A DNA stretch of 36,411 bases. It comes from Kiritimatiellia bacterium (lineage in GTDB: Bacteria; Verrucomicrobiota; Kiritimatiellia; UBA8416; JADHWI01). The notes under the pieces are model-generated. The model did not search any database, was not told the DNA's origin, and saw only the letters and a program-made list of their open reading frames with translations. The stretch's first letter is position 1; each line of letters opens with the position of its first letter. Below are positions 16,908 to 24,782 of the stretch, in pieces. Both the position numbers and the translations under genes were made by a program. The DNA is taken from the NCBI GenBank assembly GCA_030744755.1, contig JASLPY010000056.1, positions 1 to 36,411 of the forward strand. The letters run 5' to 3'.

Positions 16908-17461
16908 CGACTCGTCTAGACTTTCGCCAGGTCATTATCAACCTGGTGGGCAACGCCATCAAGTTCACGGAAACGGGCGTAGTGGCCGTTCGTGTTGAGA
17001 AGCTGTCATCGAGAGAAAACGAAGTGTCTTTACGCTTCTCCGTGCAGGATACCGGAATCGGCATTCCTGTAGACAAGCAAGAACGAATCTTCAGGGTATT
17101 TGAACAGGCTGACGCCGGAACGAACAGAAAGTACGGTGGTACCGGCCTTGGCCTGGCAATCTCATCTCAAATCGTGGCGCATATGGGAGGCACATTGACG
17201 GTACAGAGTCCTAGCCCGTGCGCAGACGTGAGTTGCGGAGATGAGCTGCCCGGCAGTGTTTTCAGCTTCCGTGTAGACTTCCCCGTAGTCCTGCTTGATT
17301 ATCACATGCCTGACGCCAACGGATTAGAAGTGGCAGAGTTCATCACCTCAACAAGAGTGAACCCTGCAGTTCTGTTGATGGAATACTTCCATCACGGTTC
17401 CGTGTCAAACTCGGCTATTGATGATCGAACTACCTCTGATTCACCGATGAACGCGACCTGA
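16908..17461 (+). pseudogene. Hybrid histidine kinase, 3' part (HATPase plus receiver scrap), broken
   Basis: The HATPase resumes with VIINLVGNAIKFT, DTGIGIP and KYGGTGLGLAIS. One extra T near 16922 (CTTTCG) puts GDSSRL out of frame with RQVIINL. After FRVDFPV the protein passes directly into VLLDYHMPDANGLEVAEFI, the middle of a receiver, so the first half of that receiver (acidic pocket) is deleted. The frame then degenerates and ends at 17461 inside the antisense prepilin gene. Together with 15446-16655 this was a REC-PAS-HisKA-HATPase-REC kinase and is now clearly dead. Confidence 0.75.
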
Positions 17462-17828
17462 GTGAGATCCTGGATCTCCACCGTGACGATTACTTCCCTG
17501 AGAGAATCCGAAACATCAGTTACTACCGTGGTTCGCCGAAAGTGACCCTGTTCGTCGGGGGCGCCAAAGCAATCGACCCTGACTCTGTCTTCCTCGCATT
17601 CCGTAAGTTGGCTAAAGCCCAGGGCTCTTCCGCGTTCCAGTCTGTTTCTTGCAATGTTTGCCGCTTGATAATGCATACGTGCTATATCGCTTGCCTGTTT
17701 GATGCAACCGCGAGCCTGCATGCGCCGGCGATCGTGAGTCCGAGTATTCCCATTGCAGCAACGGATTCTATAATGGATACACCCCTACGCCTTGAATGGC
17801 GGGTGCGAAAGCAACTGTCCGTTTTCAT
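17392..17828 (-). pseudogene. Type IV prepilin / minor pseudopilin (PilV/GspI-like) with a one-base frameshift
   Basis: On the minus strand ATG 17828 has AGGAGG 7 nt upstream (17836-17841). It encodes a prepilin leader: MKTDSCF...SRRRG, then VSIIESVAAMGILGLTIAG with the conserved Glu at +5 and a hydrophobic helix. This frame stops at TAG after ASNRQAI, but the -1 frame continues without a break as SDIARMHYQAANIARNRLERG to a stop at 17392, as expected of a PilV-like body. One missing base near 17680-17695 explains it. It follows the PilT gene by 62 bp. It may be a true pseudogene, a sequencing error or programmed frameshifting. Length about 145 aa when repaired, normal for minor pilins. Confidence 0.75.
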
Positions 17829-17890
17829 GACGCATCCTCCTCAATCTGCTATTACTTACATCTGCTTCCAGGTGCCGGCTTCGTTCTTTC

Positions 17891-19402
17891 TCAGGCGGCA
17901 CGACTGTTGACGTACTCAGGTGTCAGGTACGGCTTCTGGGCCTTGTAACATGAAATCTGCCTGGTGATTTCGTCTACCAGTTCCTTTTCGTTTAGAGACA
18001 CGGCCAGTTGCATGCTCATGCTGGCGATGGATATTGCCTTCTCGTATGAGCCATCGGCTGCGTAGGCAGCGGCAAGTGTGTCAAGTATCCTGGGGTCGCT
18101 TATTCCTTCGTTGGTGGCATATGCGCGCTCGGCAAGCCGGATTGCCTCTGTCCCGTCTCGAATACCGTCGTTCGAACTTGTCGCGAGGAGCCAAGCCAGA
18201 TTGTTGATCACATCCAGGCGGTCGGGGTCGTTTTGTAAATCGGCTTGGTATCTGTGCAAGAGCTCTGTCTCAGTGGCACAGTCTGCGGCCGTGACAGGGG
18301 TTTTGTTCTCGACCGTGTCAACCGTCACCCCCAGGTCAAGCGATGACTGTGCAAGTCGTTTCCTCATAGAGTTCTTATCAGTCGCCTTTGCCAGGGCTTC
18401 TTCGGGGGTTATAATCTCTTCCTCTGCGTATTTGACCAGCTCATCCTCAAGCATTTGCATCCCCTGTGACTTTCCTGTCTGCATTGCGGAAGAAATCTGG
18501 TGTGTTTTGCCCTCACGGATGTTTGAGGCTACGGCAGATGTTGCTATCAGTGTTTCAATTGCAGCAACTCTCCCGCCGCTCTTCTTCTTGCAGAGTGTCT
18601 GTGCGAATACTCCCCTCAGGGCTTCGGCAAGCATTGTCCTGATCTGGTTCTGACGTTCCGCCGGGAACTTGTCGATGATACGGTTTACGGCCGACGCCGC
18701 CGTGTTGGTATGCAGGGTTCCAAAAACCAGGTGCCCCGTTTCGGCAGTCTCTATTGCTGTCTCAATGGTTTCGAGATCCCGCATTTCGCCTACCATGATG
18801 ATGTCAGGGTCCTCGCGCAGGGCTGCACGAAGGGCAGCTGAGAAACTCCGGGTGTGGGTGTGTACCTCGCGTTGATTGATCAGGCATTTCTTTGAGGTGT
18901 GCACAAACTCCACTGGATCTTCTATGGTCAGGATGTGGTCGCTCCGGGTCCTGTTTATGTAATCGATCATTGCAGCCAGCGTTGTGGATTTACCGCTTCC
19001 GGTAGGACCTGTCACGAGGACGAGTCCTTTTCGAAGGTTGCACATGTCGTAGACAACCTTGGGAAGTCCGAGTTGCTTGGCTGTTAGAATCTTTGTAGGA
19101 ATGCGGCGCAGAACTGCGCCAGGACCACTGTAGTCATGGAAGACGTTGACCCTGAAACGTCCAATACCTGCCAATTCGTAGGCGAAGTCCGTGTCCCTGA
19201 CCTTTTCGAACTCCTGCAGGTTCGCGTCCGGCATGATCTCTCGAATGAGTTTGCTGTTTGTTTCGCTTGTCAGGAGCGGCCAATCTTCAACCCGGTTCAT
19301 ATCACCGTCAAGGCGGAAACATGGGTTCTGTCCTGTAGTCAAGTGCAGGTCGCTCACATTTCTTTCGTCCATCAGTCGAAGAAGCTTGTCAATCTCTGCC
19401 AT
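17891..19402 (-). CDS. pilT-like: PilT-type retraction ATPase fused to a C-terminal TPR domain
   Basis: ATG 19402 with GGAG upstream; 503 aa. Residues 1-100 are the PilT PAS-like N-domain (VSDLHL, FRVNVF). The RecA-like ATPase has Walker A GPTGSGKST (132-140), the Asp box EDPVEF (161-166), Walker B GEMRDLET (205-212) and the His box GHLVFGTLHT (223-232). Ordinary PilT ends near residue 350-370; here about 130 residues follow with TPR-like helices (INNLAWLLATS, LDTLAAAYAADGSYEKAI). PilT disassembles type IV pili in the cytoplasm; the TPR tail suggests a protein partner. It lies 19 bp after a kinase and before a prepilin, so it may power a pilus or pseudopilus-like device. Confidence 0.92.
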   Translation of the reverse strand: MAEIDKLLRLMDERNVSDLHLTTGQNPCFRLDGDMNRVEDWPLLTSETNSKLIREIMPDANLQEFEKVRDTDFAYELAGIGRFRVNVFHDYSGPGAVLRRIPTKILTAKQLGLPKVVYDMCNLRKGLVLVTGPTGSGKSTTLAAMIDYINRTRSDHILTIEDPVEFVHTSKKCLINQREVHTHTRSFSAALRAALREDPDIIMVGEMRDLETIETAIETAETGHLVFGTLHTNTAASAVNRIIDKFPAERQNQIRTMLAEALRGVFAQTLCKKKSGGRVAAIETLIATSAVASNIREGKTHQISSAMQTGKSQGMQMLEDELVKYAEEEIITPEEALAKATDKNSMRKRLAQSSLDLGVTVDTVENKTPVTAADCATETELLHRYQADLQNDPDRLDVINNLAWLLATSSNDGIRDGTEAIRLAERAYATNEGISDPRILDTLAAAYAADGSYEKAISIASMSMQLAVSLNEKELVDEITRQISCYKAQKPYLTPEYVNSRAA

Positions 19403-19421
19403 TGCCTGTTCTCCATGGCCC

Positions 19422-20303
19422 TCAGTTTTCGGCTTGAGCCAGTTGACGCGTCTCAGTTGTTACCCGATTTGTACCCGTGCTGTTTCTTGTCTCGTTCCGT
19501 AACCCCAGGCCTGCATCCGGTAGAGAGAAAAACACCGTGGTGCCTCGGCCGGGGCTTTCCTCGACCCACATTTTTCCGCCATGCCGATAGATGATCCTTC
19601 TGGCAACGGCCAGGCCAATTCCGTCAACCTCGAACTCCTGAGAGGAATTCGTGCGACCGAAAAGAGCGAACAGCTCCTCGGGTTGACATTCGCCAAAACC
19701 CGGGCCATTGTCGCTCACACAGCAGAGAACGTGTCCACATTGCTGTATGTCGTCGGGTAGTTCCGGCGCGATGCCAACCGTGATCTTGGGTGAGTCCGTT
19801 CTGCAAACGTGTACGAACGCGTTCTCAACTAAATGATGCAAGGCGGTTTCTATCAAGCCGGGGTCAGCAAGAATGAAGGGGCTATGGGTCACACAGAAGT
19901 CGACGGAGGATGAAGGTTCACGCTGCCGAAAAGCCTGGAATACTCGACCGGCAGCTTCGCCTAACTCGACTTTCTTCCAAGCTATTGGTTGTGACGTAGA
20001 CCGGCCCAGTTGCTCGACCCCATTCACAATGCAAAGCAACCGTGCAACGGCAACCCGGATGTGAGAAATTCGTTCCTTGGTGGTTTCGGATGAAGAAGCG
20101 TCTTCTTCCAGCATGTGACTGAATGCATCGGCGACCCATATCGGCGATCTCATGGCGTGTGCCAGGGATCGCATGAATGTGCAGATTTCGCTGTTCAGAT
20201 CCGCGGGAAGGTCATACCGCACAAGAGCAGCAAGTTCTCCTATTCTATACAAACTGGAACCATCACGATCGGGCACCTGTTCATGTACAAGTCTTTCAAT
20301 CAT
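19422..20303 (-). CDS. Cytoplasmic histidine kinase of the pilus operon
   Basis: The frame is open to 20432, but ATG 20303 has AAGGAG 7 nt upstream and overlaps the end of the preceding gene by 8 nt, so 293 aa is preferred. Residues about 40-115 form a DHp-like domain with SLAHAMRSPIWVADAF (His in the HisKA position). Residues about 140-275 form an HATPase with VENAFVH, DNGPGF and DGIGLAVARRIIYRHGG. No transmembrane or receiver domain. The GHKL core is clear, although the ATP lid is atypical (FGRTNSSQEFEVDGIG). It sits between an exported-protein pair and pilT, so it probably senses or controls this apparatus. Confidence 0.85.
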   Translation of the reverse strand: MIERLVHEQVPDRDGSSLYRIGELAALVRYDLPADLNSEICTFMRSLAHAMRSPIWVADAFSHMLEEDASSSETTKERISHIRVAVARLLCIVNGVEQLGRSTSQPIAWKKVELGEAAGRVFQAFRQREPSSSVDFCVTHSPFILADPGLIETALHHLVENAFVHVCRTDSPKITVGIAPELPDDIQQCGHVLCCVSDNGPGFGECQPEELFALFGRTNSSQEFEVDGIGLAVARRIIYRHGGKMWVEESPGRGTTVFFSLPDAGLGLRNETRNSTGTNRVTTETRQLAQAEN

Positions 20304-20706
20304 TTTCATTCTCCTTGTCTCTGGGGTCGGAACCGCAGTGTTCGGGTCCTGTTGTGGTTTGCCGTTCATCTGCAAGAGACATCGCGACGGCATTGCCGGT
20401 ATCGTCGCAGAGGATCTCGTTGCCTTCGTCAAGTGGTCGCCTTTCCATATTGTACGTCTGGCCGGCTACAACGATATCGGGTGCAGGGCTCGCGCTCAGT
20501 AGTCCAGGAACCGGTCTGACTCCATGTTCCGGGGGTGCGAGCGGAACCGTCCAGATAGCGGAACCATGCCGTTGGGGGATGTACGGCAAGGTACTTGGAA
20601 GACCTTTATGTGACGAGACAGCGCCCGAACCGTGCATGCAGAACAGTATCGCGCAGATCACATTGAACGTTCTGCTCTGAAGCTCCTGTATGTAAGTCTC
20701 CGTCAT
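20296..20706 (-). CDS. Small protein of unknown function, coupled to the kinase
   Basis: 136 aa; ATG 20706 with GAGAGG just upstream. Residues 12-30 (TFNVICAILFCMHGSGA) could be a short signal peptide or membrane segment. The rest is polar, Pro/Asp/Glu-rich and ends DKENEND. No family recognised. Its stop overlaps the start of the kinase by 8 nt, and it begins 18 bp after the transglutaminase-like gene, which supports a real gene in one operon. It may be an exported regulator or partner of the kinase (inference). Confidence 0.55.
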   Translation of the reverse strand: MTETYIQELQSRTFNVICAILFCMHGSGAVSSHKGLPSTLPYIPQRHGSAIWTVPLAPPEHGVRPVPGLLSASPAPDIVVAGQTYNMERRPLDEGNEILCDDTGNAVAMSLADERQTTTGPEHCGSDPRDKENEND

Positions 20707-20724
20707 ACTCCCTCTCTACTGCTG

Positions 20725-21363
20725 TCACCGTGCAGGCGGTTTTGCTATTCGGTACGTTACATCGTGCCCGGTCCATCCTAAGCTCGTGGCGATTCGATTC
20801 TTGGCGTCTTCCAGTGACTCGATTCTTGTGTATGATCCGTTACTCGACATCCAAAGCCCCCCGTCCGACGAACCGATCGTTACTGCATGCCCTTTTCCCA
20901 GGGACGTCGCCGCAAAAACGTAGATGTCGGACCGGATGCCCTTCTCGTCGCACAGTTCCTTAACGCAAGCTGCAAAGTCCTCGCAATCGCCCGCCCGGCG
21001 TTCGAAGGTTGCCTTGCCGGATTGCCACTTATGATGAGGTTCCGTGTCCCTGGTGTAGCGGACGCGGCTCTTCACAGAAGAACAAATGTTCGGGACTGTC
21101 CCTGTCTCTCTGCGCGTTCTGTTCCCGGTTGGTTCATACCTGGGAAATGCGAAGCCCGTGGGAGGACTGGACCAGCGACCCCCGGTTCCGTGTACGGAGC
21201 CGGAGAGGCGTCTTTCCCGGCTTCCGTAAAGGGGGTCGCTGGCCCTAGGTGTGTGGTGGGTGTTTCCTCTGCGCGGGTTGAACGGGACAACCCGGACAGC
21301 TTCTGCTGTCGCAGCGCATAGGAGTAAGATGATAATCAGGACTCTCTGTTGCATCGCCTTCAA
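20725..21363 (-). CDS. Exported transglutaminase-like cysteine peptidase
   Basis: The frame is open to 21546, but a sigma-54-like promoter lies at 21403-21419. TTG 21363 (GGAGG 10 nt upstream) or ATG 21354 is the likely start. A signal peptide follows (MQQRVLIIILLLCAATAEA). The middle is low-complexity, Arg/Gly/Pro-rich. The C-terminal half has the transglutaminase-like signature: Cys in RAGDCEDFAACVKELC, His in GKGHAVTIG and an Asn/Asp in MSSNGSYTRIES, in the order Cys-His-Asn. Such proteins act in the periplasm as peptidases or cross-linkers. It is the first gene of the minus-strand unit ending in PilT and a prepilin, so it may process or attach a surface component of the apparatus. Confidence 0.7.
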   Translation of the reverse strand: MKAMQQRVLIIILLLCAATAEAVRVVPFNPRRGNTHHTPRASDPLYGSRERRLSGSVHGTGGRWSSPPTGFAFPRYEPTGNRTRRETGTVPNICSSVKSRVRYTRDTEPHHKWQSGKATFERRAGDCEDFAACVKELCDEKGIRSDIYVFAATSLGKGHAVTIGSSDGGLWMSSNGSYTRIESLEDAKNRIATSLGWTGHDVTYRIAKPPAR

Positions 21364-21402
21364 ACTGATGTTTCCTCCGTTTTCATCACGGCTTTCATCA
21401 TT

Positions 21403-21419
21403 GGCAGATGTCGTGCCAA
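21403..21419 (-). promoter_or_regulatory. Candidate sigma-54 promoter for the pilus/PilT operon
   Basis: Read on the minus strand TTGGCACGACATCTGCC has GG (plus 21416-21417) and GC (plus 21404-21405) 12 nt apart with TTGGCACG identical to consensus. The predicted start, about 21392, gives a leader of about 30 nt with GGAGG just before the gene start. Confidence 0.65.
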
Positions 21420-21590
21420 CATGGGTGTGGGGCACGTAAGTCCTTGTGCGCCAACGGATGAAGACGCAGGTAGAAATGTTTCGGCGCAAAGCAATGTGTC
21501 CGTCCTGTACGACCCGCGGACGAATTGGACGGTTGGCTGATGTCAAAACGATTTGTTAGAACGAGTAGGCAGTGTTCAGTTGCGCCAGGG

Positions 21591-21704
21591 AACCCACCCC
21601 GTCTCCGCCTGACGGCGGATCCACCCCTCCGTGGGAGGGGATTTGAGGGCCAAAAAGGTATGCCCACCGTTTCTAGGATCCCCTCCTTGGAAGGGGGGTG
21701 GGTT
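21591..21704. repeat. Composite inverted-repeat element
   Basis: Outer arms AACCCACCCC (21591-21600) and GGGGTGGGTT (21695-21704) enclose smaller hairpins: TCCGCC/GGCGGA (21604-21619) and CCCCTCC/GGAGGGG (21624-21640), then a degenerate CCCCTCC/GGAAGGGG near 21680-21697. It lies between the divergent promoters of the pilus operon and the 39-aa/FHA pair. No open frame is supported. The rest of 21420-22002 shows no gene. It probably belongs to a dispersed non-coding repeat family. Confidence 0.6.
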
Positions 21705-22002
21705 TCGCGTGCACCCCTGTGGGTGCTGGTGTAATGCCACGTCCTATTGGCGTGGTTGTTTACTTTAGATATCGTGCCCCTGACGCTACTGGAGGGCCGA
21801 CCTCCCTGTCGGCCGTTCTCTGCTGGATCGTTCCGACTTAGACCATGGCCGGACTGTCACGCAATCCCGGGCGCAAGTGCCGTCTGTTACGCCGTCCAAA
21901 ACGTACGCCTGCGAGCAATATGAACACTGTACACAGAGAGCGAAATGACCGCCGACACGCGAAAACCCATCAAAAACATGCATTCCGGCGATACTTGCCC
22001 TG

Positions 22003-22020
22003 GTGGCACGGTCAGTGCTT
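22003..22020 (+). promoter_or_regulatory. Candidate sigma-54 promoter for the 39-aa/FHA pair
   Basis: TGGCACGGTCAGTGCTT has GG at 22005-22006 and GC at 22017-22018 and a full TGGCACG. Predicted start near 22030, ahead of a GGAGGG ribosome site at 22051-22056. Confidence 0.65.
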
Positions 22021-22063
22021 AAAGATCGGGTGGTTCAAAAAACACAAAACGGAGGGTTTAGTC

Positions 22064-22183
22064 ATGGTCGATCTTTCAGCAACTTTCTTCATATGGTTCA
22101 TTGCTGCTTTCGCTGGAACGTTCGGTATCGGCTGGGTTGTGATAATGACCTGTCAGAACACAATAGGCACAAGGCTTAACTGA
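22064..22183 (+). CDS. 39-aa single-pass membrane peptide
   Basis: ATG 22064 has GGAGGG 7 nt upstream (22051-22056). It encodes MVDLSATFF, one hydrophobic helix of about 27 residues, then a short polar tail TCQNTIGTRLN. The longer frame opening at 21845 has no support because it would cross the promoter. It lies 10 bp before the FHA gene, so the two are probably cotranscribed. It may be a membrane anchor or partner for the FHA protein; no family recognised. Confidence 0.65.
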   Translation: MVDLSATFFIWFIAAFAGTFGIGWVVIMTCQNTIGTRLN

Positions 22184-22193
22184 GGGACGGCCA

Positions 22194-22640
22194 ATGATAC
22201 GCAGGGAAGAGGTGACCGTGAAGAACGGGGCTCAGGCCAGGATCGTTCCGCTGACGCGAAAGGCAAAGAAGGCGCTATCTGCACCAGAGGTACCTGTCGA
22301 TGAATTTCCGTTCAGAATCGGACGCGAATGCAGAATTCGCTTCAAGCGCCGGCAAATCATCTTTGATGAACGGCGCACCGGAACCATGGCACCTAACAAT
22401 GATCTCTACTTGATCAACGTTGGGAAGTCTCTCCAGATATCGCGTGAGCACCTGCAGATTGAGAAATGTGGCTCCGATTCTTACCAGGTTGTTGACCGTG
22501 GCAGTGCCTGTGGCACCATTGTTGACGGTTGTGCGGTGGGAGGGAAGGACAGGAGCGGTACGCACCCTCTGAAGCACGGAAGCACAGTCACTCTCGGCGA
22601 CGCCTCTTCGCCATTCACTTTCCGCTTCGAACTTAGCTGA
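22194..22640 (+). CDS. FHA-domain protein
   Basis: ATG 22194 with GAGGGA upstream; 148 aa. A basic N-terminus (MIRREEVTVKNGAQARIVPLTRKAKK) precedes one FHA domain with the usual landmarks: FRIGRE, ISREHLQIE, YQVVDRGSACGTIVDG and HGSTVTLGD. FHA domains bind phosphothreonine peptides and often serve Ser/Thr kinase signalling or type VI and other secretion systems. No Ser/Thr kinase or phosphatase is seen in the window, so its partner lies elsewhere. Coexpression from a sigma-54-like promoter with the membrane peptide is likely. Confidence 0.85.
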   Translation: MIRREEVTVKNGAQARIVPLTRKAKKALSAPEVPVDEFPFRIGRECRIRFKRRQIIFDERRTGTMAPNNDLYLINVGKSLQISREHLQIEKCGSDSYQVVDRGSACGTIVDGCAVGGKDRSGTHPLKHGSTVTLGDASSPFTFRFELS

Positions 22641-22673
22641 TCTCAGGCCGTATTTGGATCGGATTCCCTGTAG

Positions 22674-22860
22674 CGCCCCTCTCCAGAGGGGCGTATCAGC
22701 TCTGCGGGGCTTAGAGGTGTCCCAAAACGAATCCTAATCGAGTTCTTGCCATAGCAACGCCCTGCTCACTACACGGGATTAACCGATTAGGATTACGAGT
22801 ATGATTACGATTAGGGACAACCCCCGCAGAAGTAATATGTGCTCCCCTCGGCGAGGGGAG
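22674..22860. repeat. Nested palindromic repeat element between converging genes
   Basis: Hairpin CGCCCCTCT/AGAGGGGCG (22674-22693) is followed by nested inverted arms: CTGCGGGG (22702-22709) with CCCCGCAG (22822-22829), TGTCCC (22718-22723) with GGGACA (22814-22819), and CCTAATCG (22733-22740) with CGATTAGG (22808-22815). The inner right arm is five 6-nt GATTAC/GATTAG-type units (22785-22814). A final hairpin CTCCCCTC/GAGGGGAG lies at 22842-22860. It fills the space between the FHA gene and the converging sigma-54 activator. It may end transcription from both sides, but there is no T-run. Confidence 0.7.
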
Positions 22861-22876
22861 GTACTTCCGAGACCGG

Positions 22877-24319
22877 CTATTGCTGGCTATCGGGTATGGC
22901 CGCAAGTTTCCTATAGAGCTTGGGGCGGCTGATCCCCAACAGTCGAGCAGCCGCGGAGACATTTCCGTCGGCCGCATGCATGGCCCTTCTGACCACCATT
23001 GATTCCATCTGCTGGAGATTGAGTGGCGTTTCAGCTTCGTCAATCTTCAGCGATGTGTCTGTCGCGTGCAGGCTTGCCGCGGGCGCGGCTATTTCGCCAA
23101 CTTTCTGAAGGTGAATGTGGGATGGGACTATCTCCCGGCCGCCGCTTTCTATCAGTGCCCTTTCCAGAATATTCTTCAGTTCTCTCACGTTGCCGGGATA
23201 ACCATGGTTCTGCAGAACAGACAGTGTCTCAGGGGTGACCCCCGGATTGGGCAGCCCCATTTCTTCTGATATCGTACTCAAGAAGTGATCCGCCAGCTGG
23301 GGGATATCCTCACGCCTGTCACGTAACGGGGGGACATTGATCTGGAAACTTCCGAGTCGGTAGTAAAGATCGGTCCTGAACGATCCGGATGCGATGCGCG
23401 CATGCAGATTGGCGTTTGTTGCCGCGACAACGCGAACATCCACGTGGCTTCCGCTTGCTCCTCCTACAGGTGTCACTATTCCGTCCTCCAGGACACGAAG
23501 CAGTTTTGTCTGCATGTCGGCCGGCATGTCGCCGATTTCGTCGAGGAAAAGAGTGCCGCCGTCTGCCATCTTGAAACACCCTTTTCGATCCGCGGTTGCA
23601 CCTGTGAACGAGCCCCTGGTGTGGCCGAACAGCGTGCTCTCGGCCAGCTCCTTGGGAACGGCCGAGCAGTTGACGGGGACAAACGGCCGTGCTGATCTCG
23701 GGCCACCGAAATGTATGGCACGAGCAACAAGTTCCTTGCCGGTTCCGCTCTCGCCGGTGACAAGTACAGATGTGCGATCAGCTCTTTGCAGCAAGCGGAT
23801 TTCCTTGATGCACTTCTTGATCTCGGGTGCCTTGCCCACGAATGCCTTGATTCCCCACTTTCGTGCTTCACGACGCGAAAGAAACGAGAGCTGTTCGGCA
23901 TACTGGTTCCGCTCCCTGAGCAGTGACCTGTAGCGAACCGTGCGTTTAATAGTTTCAATAAGCTCGTCTCCGTCTACCGGCTTCTCGAAGAAATCGAAGG
24001 CGCCCAGCTTCAGAGCATGGATAGCGTCAGATTTCTCGGCATTTCCCGAGACTGTTATGACGTCGGTTTCCGGATAGGTTTCCTTGATCTTGCGAAGCAG
24101 GGATATGCCGTCCATGCCCGGCATGCGTATATCTGTCACGACTATGTCGGATGGATGGGTTGCCAAGTCGTCCAGGCAGGCAGATGCATTGGTATAACCC
24201 CTGACGTTGCACTGTATGTGGTTAAGGAATGCCGTTATTGTATCCACAACGCGTTTGTTGTCGTCGACGACCGCAACTGTTACGGAATGTTCATCAGGGG
24301 TATTAGTATCTTTGTCCAT
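22877..24319 (-). CDS. NtrC-family sigma-54-dependent response regulator
   Basis: 480 aa; ATG 24319 with AAGGAG upstream. REC 12-130 with acceptor D63 ([11 protein letters not shown]) and Lys in FEKPVD. AAA+ domain about 160-385: Walker A GESGTGKE (189-196), sigma-54 contact loop GSFTGA (236-241, Ser for the usual Ala), Walker [12 protein letters not shown] (254-264), arginine-finger region FRTDLYYRL. Fis-type helix-turn-helix at the end ([20 protein letters not shown]). It should activate sigma-54 promoters after phosphorylation, and five sigma-54-like sites lie in this window, so it is the natural candidate regulator (inference). A single-domain REC gene lies 93 bp upstream in the same direction. 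Confidence 0.95.
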   Translation of the reverse strand: MDKDTNTPDEHSVTVAVVDDNKRVVDTITAFLNHIQCNVRGYTNASACLDDLATHPSDIVVTDIRMPGMDGISLLRKIKETYPETDVITVSGNAEKSDAIHALKLGAFDFFEKPVDGDELIETIKRTVRYRSLLRERNQYAEQLSFLSRREARKWGIKAFVGKAPEIKKCIKEIRLLQRADRTSVLVTGESGTGKELVARAIHFGGPRSARPFVPVNCSAVPKELAESTLFGHTRGSFTGATADRKGCFKMADGGTLFLDEIGDMPADMQTKLLRVLEDGIVTPVGGASGSHVDVRVVAATNANLHARIASGSFRTDLYYRLGSFQINVPPLRDRREDIPQLADHFLSTISEEMGLPNPGVTPETLSVLQNHGYPGNVRELKNILERALIESGGREIVPSHIHLQKVGEIAAPAASLHATDTSLKIDEAETPLNLQQMESMVVRRAMHAADGNVSAAARLLGISRPKLYRKLAAIPDSQQ

Positions 24320-24412
24320 GATTCGTGCTCCTTCTTTCCCACCACCCGTACCGCCGCCTTTTACCGGTCCGGTGCGCTCTCATATGTCGCAGCCGGCACA
24401 TTAAACCGAAGG

Positions 24413-24766
24413 CTAGGCGGCCTTATACATGTCGATGGCAGAAAGCATATCTCCTATAGAGAACGGCTTGTGCAACAGGCACGTAACGTTTTTGAATTCC
24501 TTCATCTCAGACTCTGTCACATCTTCAAGACCCGTCATTATGATGACCGGAACCTGGACTCTTTCCTCTTGCAGAAGCAACAGCAATTCCACGCCATTGA
24601 TTCGCGGCATGGTTATATCCAGCAAGATGCATTGGCATTCGGGATCCTTTGCCTGTCCGTAAGCCTTGAGACCATTTTCGGCTGTGGCGACTTTGAAACC
24701 TTCCCCTTCCAGCCATATCCTCAGGGTCCTAACTGTTCGCTTATCGTCGTCTACTACCAGGATCAT
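24413..24766 (-). CDS. Single-domain response regulator (REC)
   Basis: The start at ATG 24766 is set by GGAGGTGG 5-7 nt upstream; the open frame to 24808 would overlap the preceding gene. 117 aa receiver: VVDDDKR, acceptor Asp in LLDITMPR, Thr in IMTGLED and Lys in HKPF. No output domain. It lies 16 bp after the REC-HK-REC hybrid and upstream of the NtrC-type activator, so it may carry phosphate between them. Confidence 0.85.
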   Translation of the reverse strand: MILVVDDDKRTVRTLRIWLEGEGFKVATAENGLKAYGQAKDPECQCILLDITMPRINGVELLLLLQEERVQVPVIIMTGLEDVTESEMKEFKNVTCLLHKPFSIGDMLSAIDMYKAA

Positions 24767-24782
24767 GTTTCCACCTCCATCT

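Noticed and set aside
17542..17910. 122-aa plus-strand frame
   Set aside because: It is the shadow of the frameshifted prepilin on the minus strand, whose leader and ribosome site are clear.
24327..24345. Minus-strand GG-N10-GC before the activator gene
   Set aside because: No similarity beyond the two dinucleotides; it overlaps the AAGGAG ribosome site.
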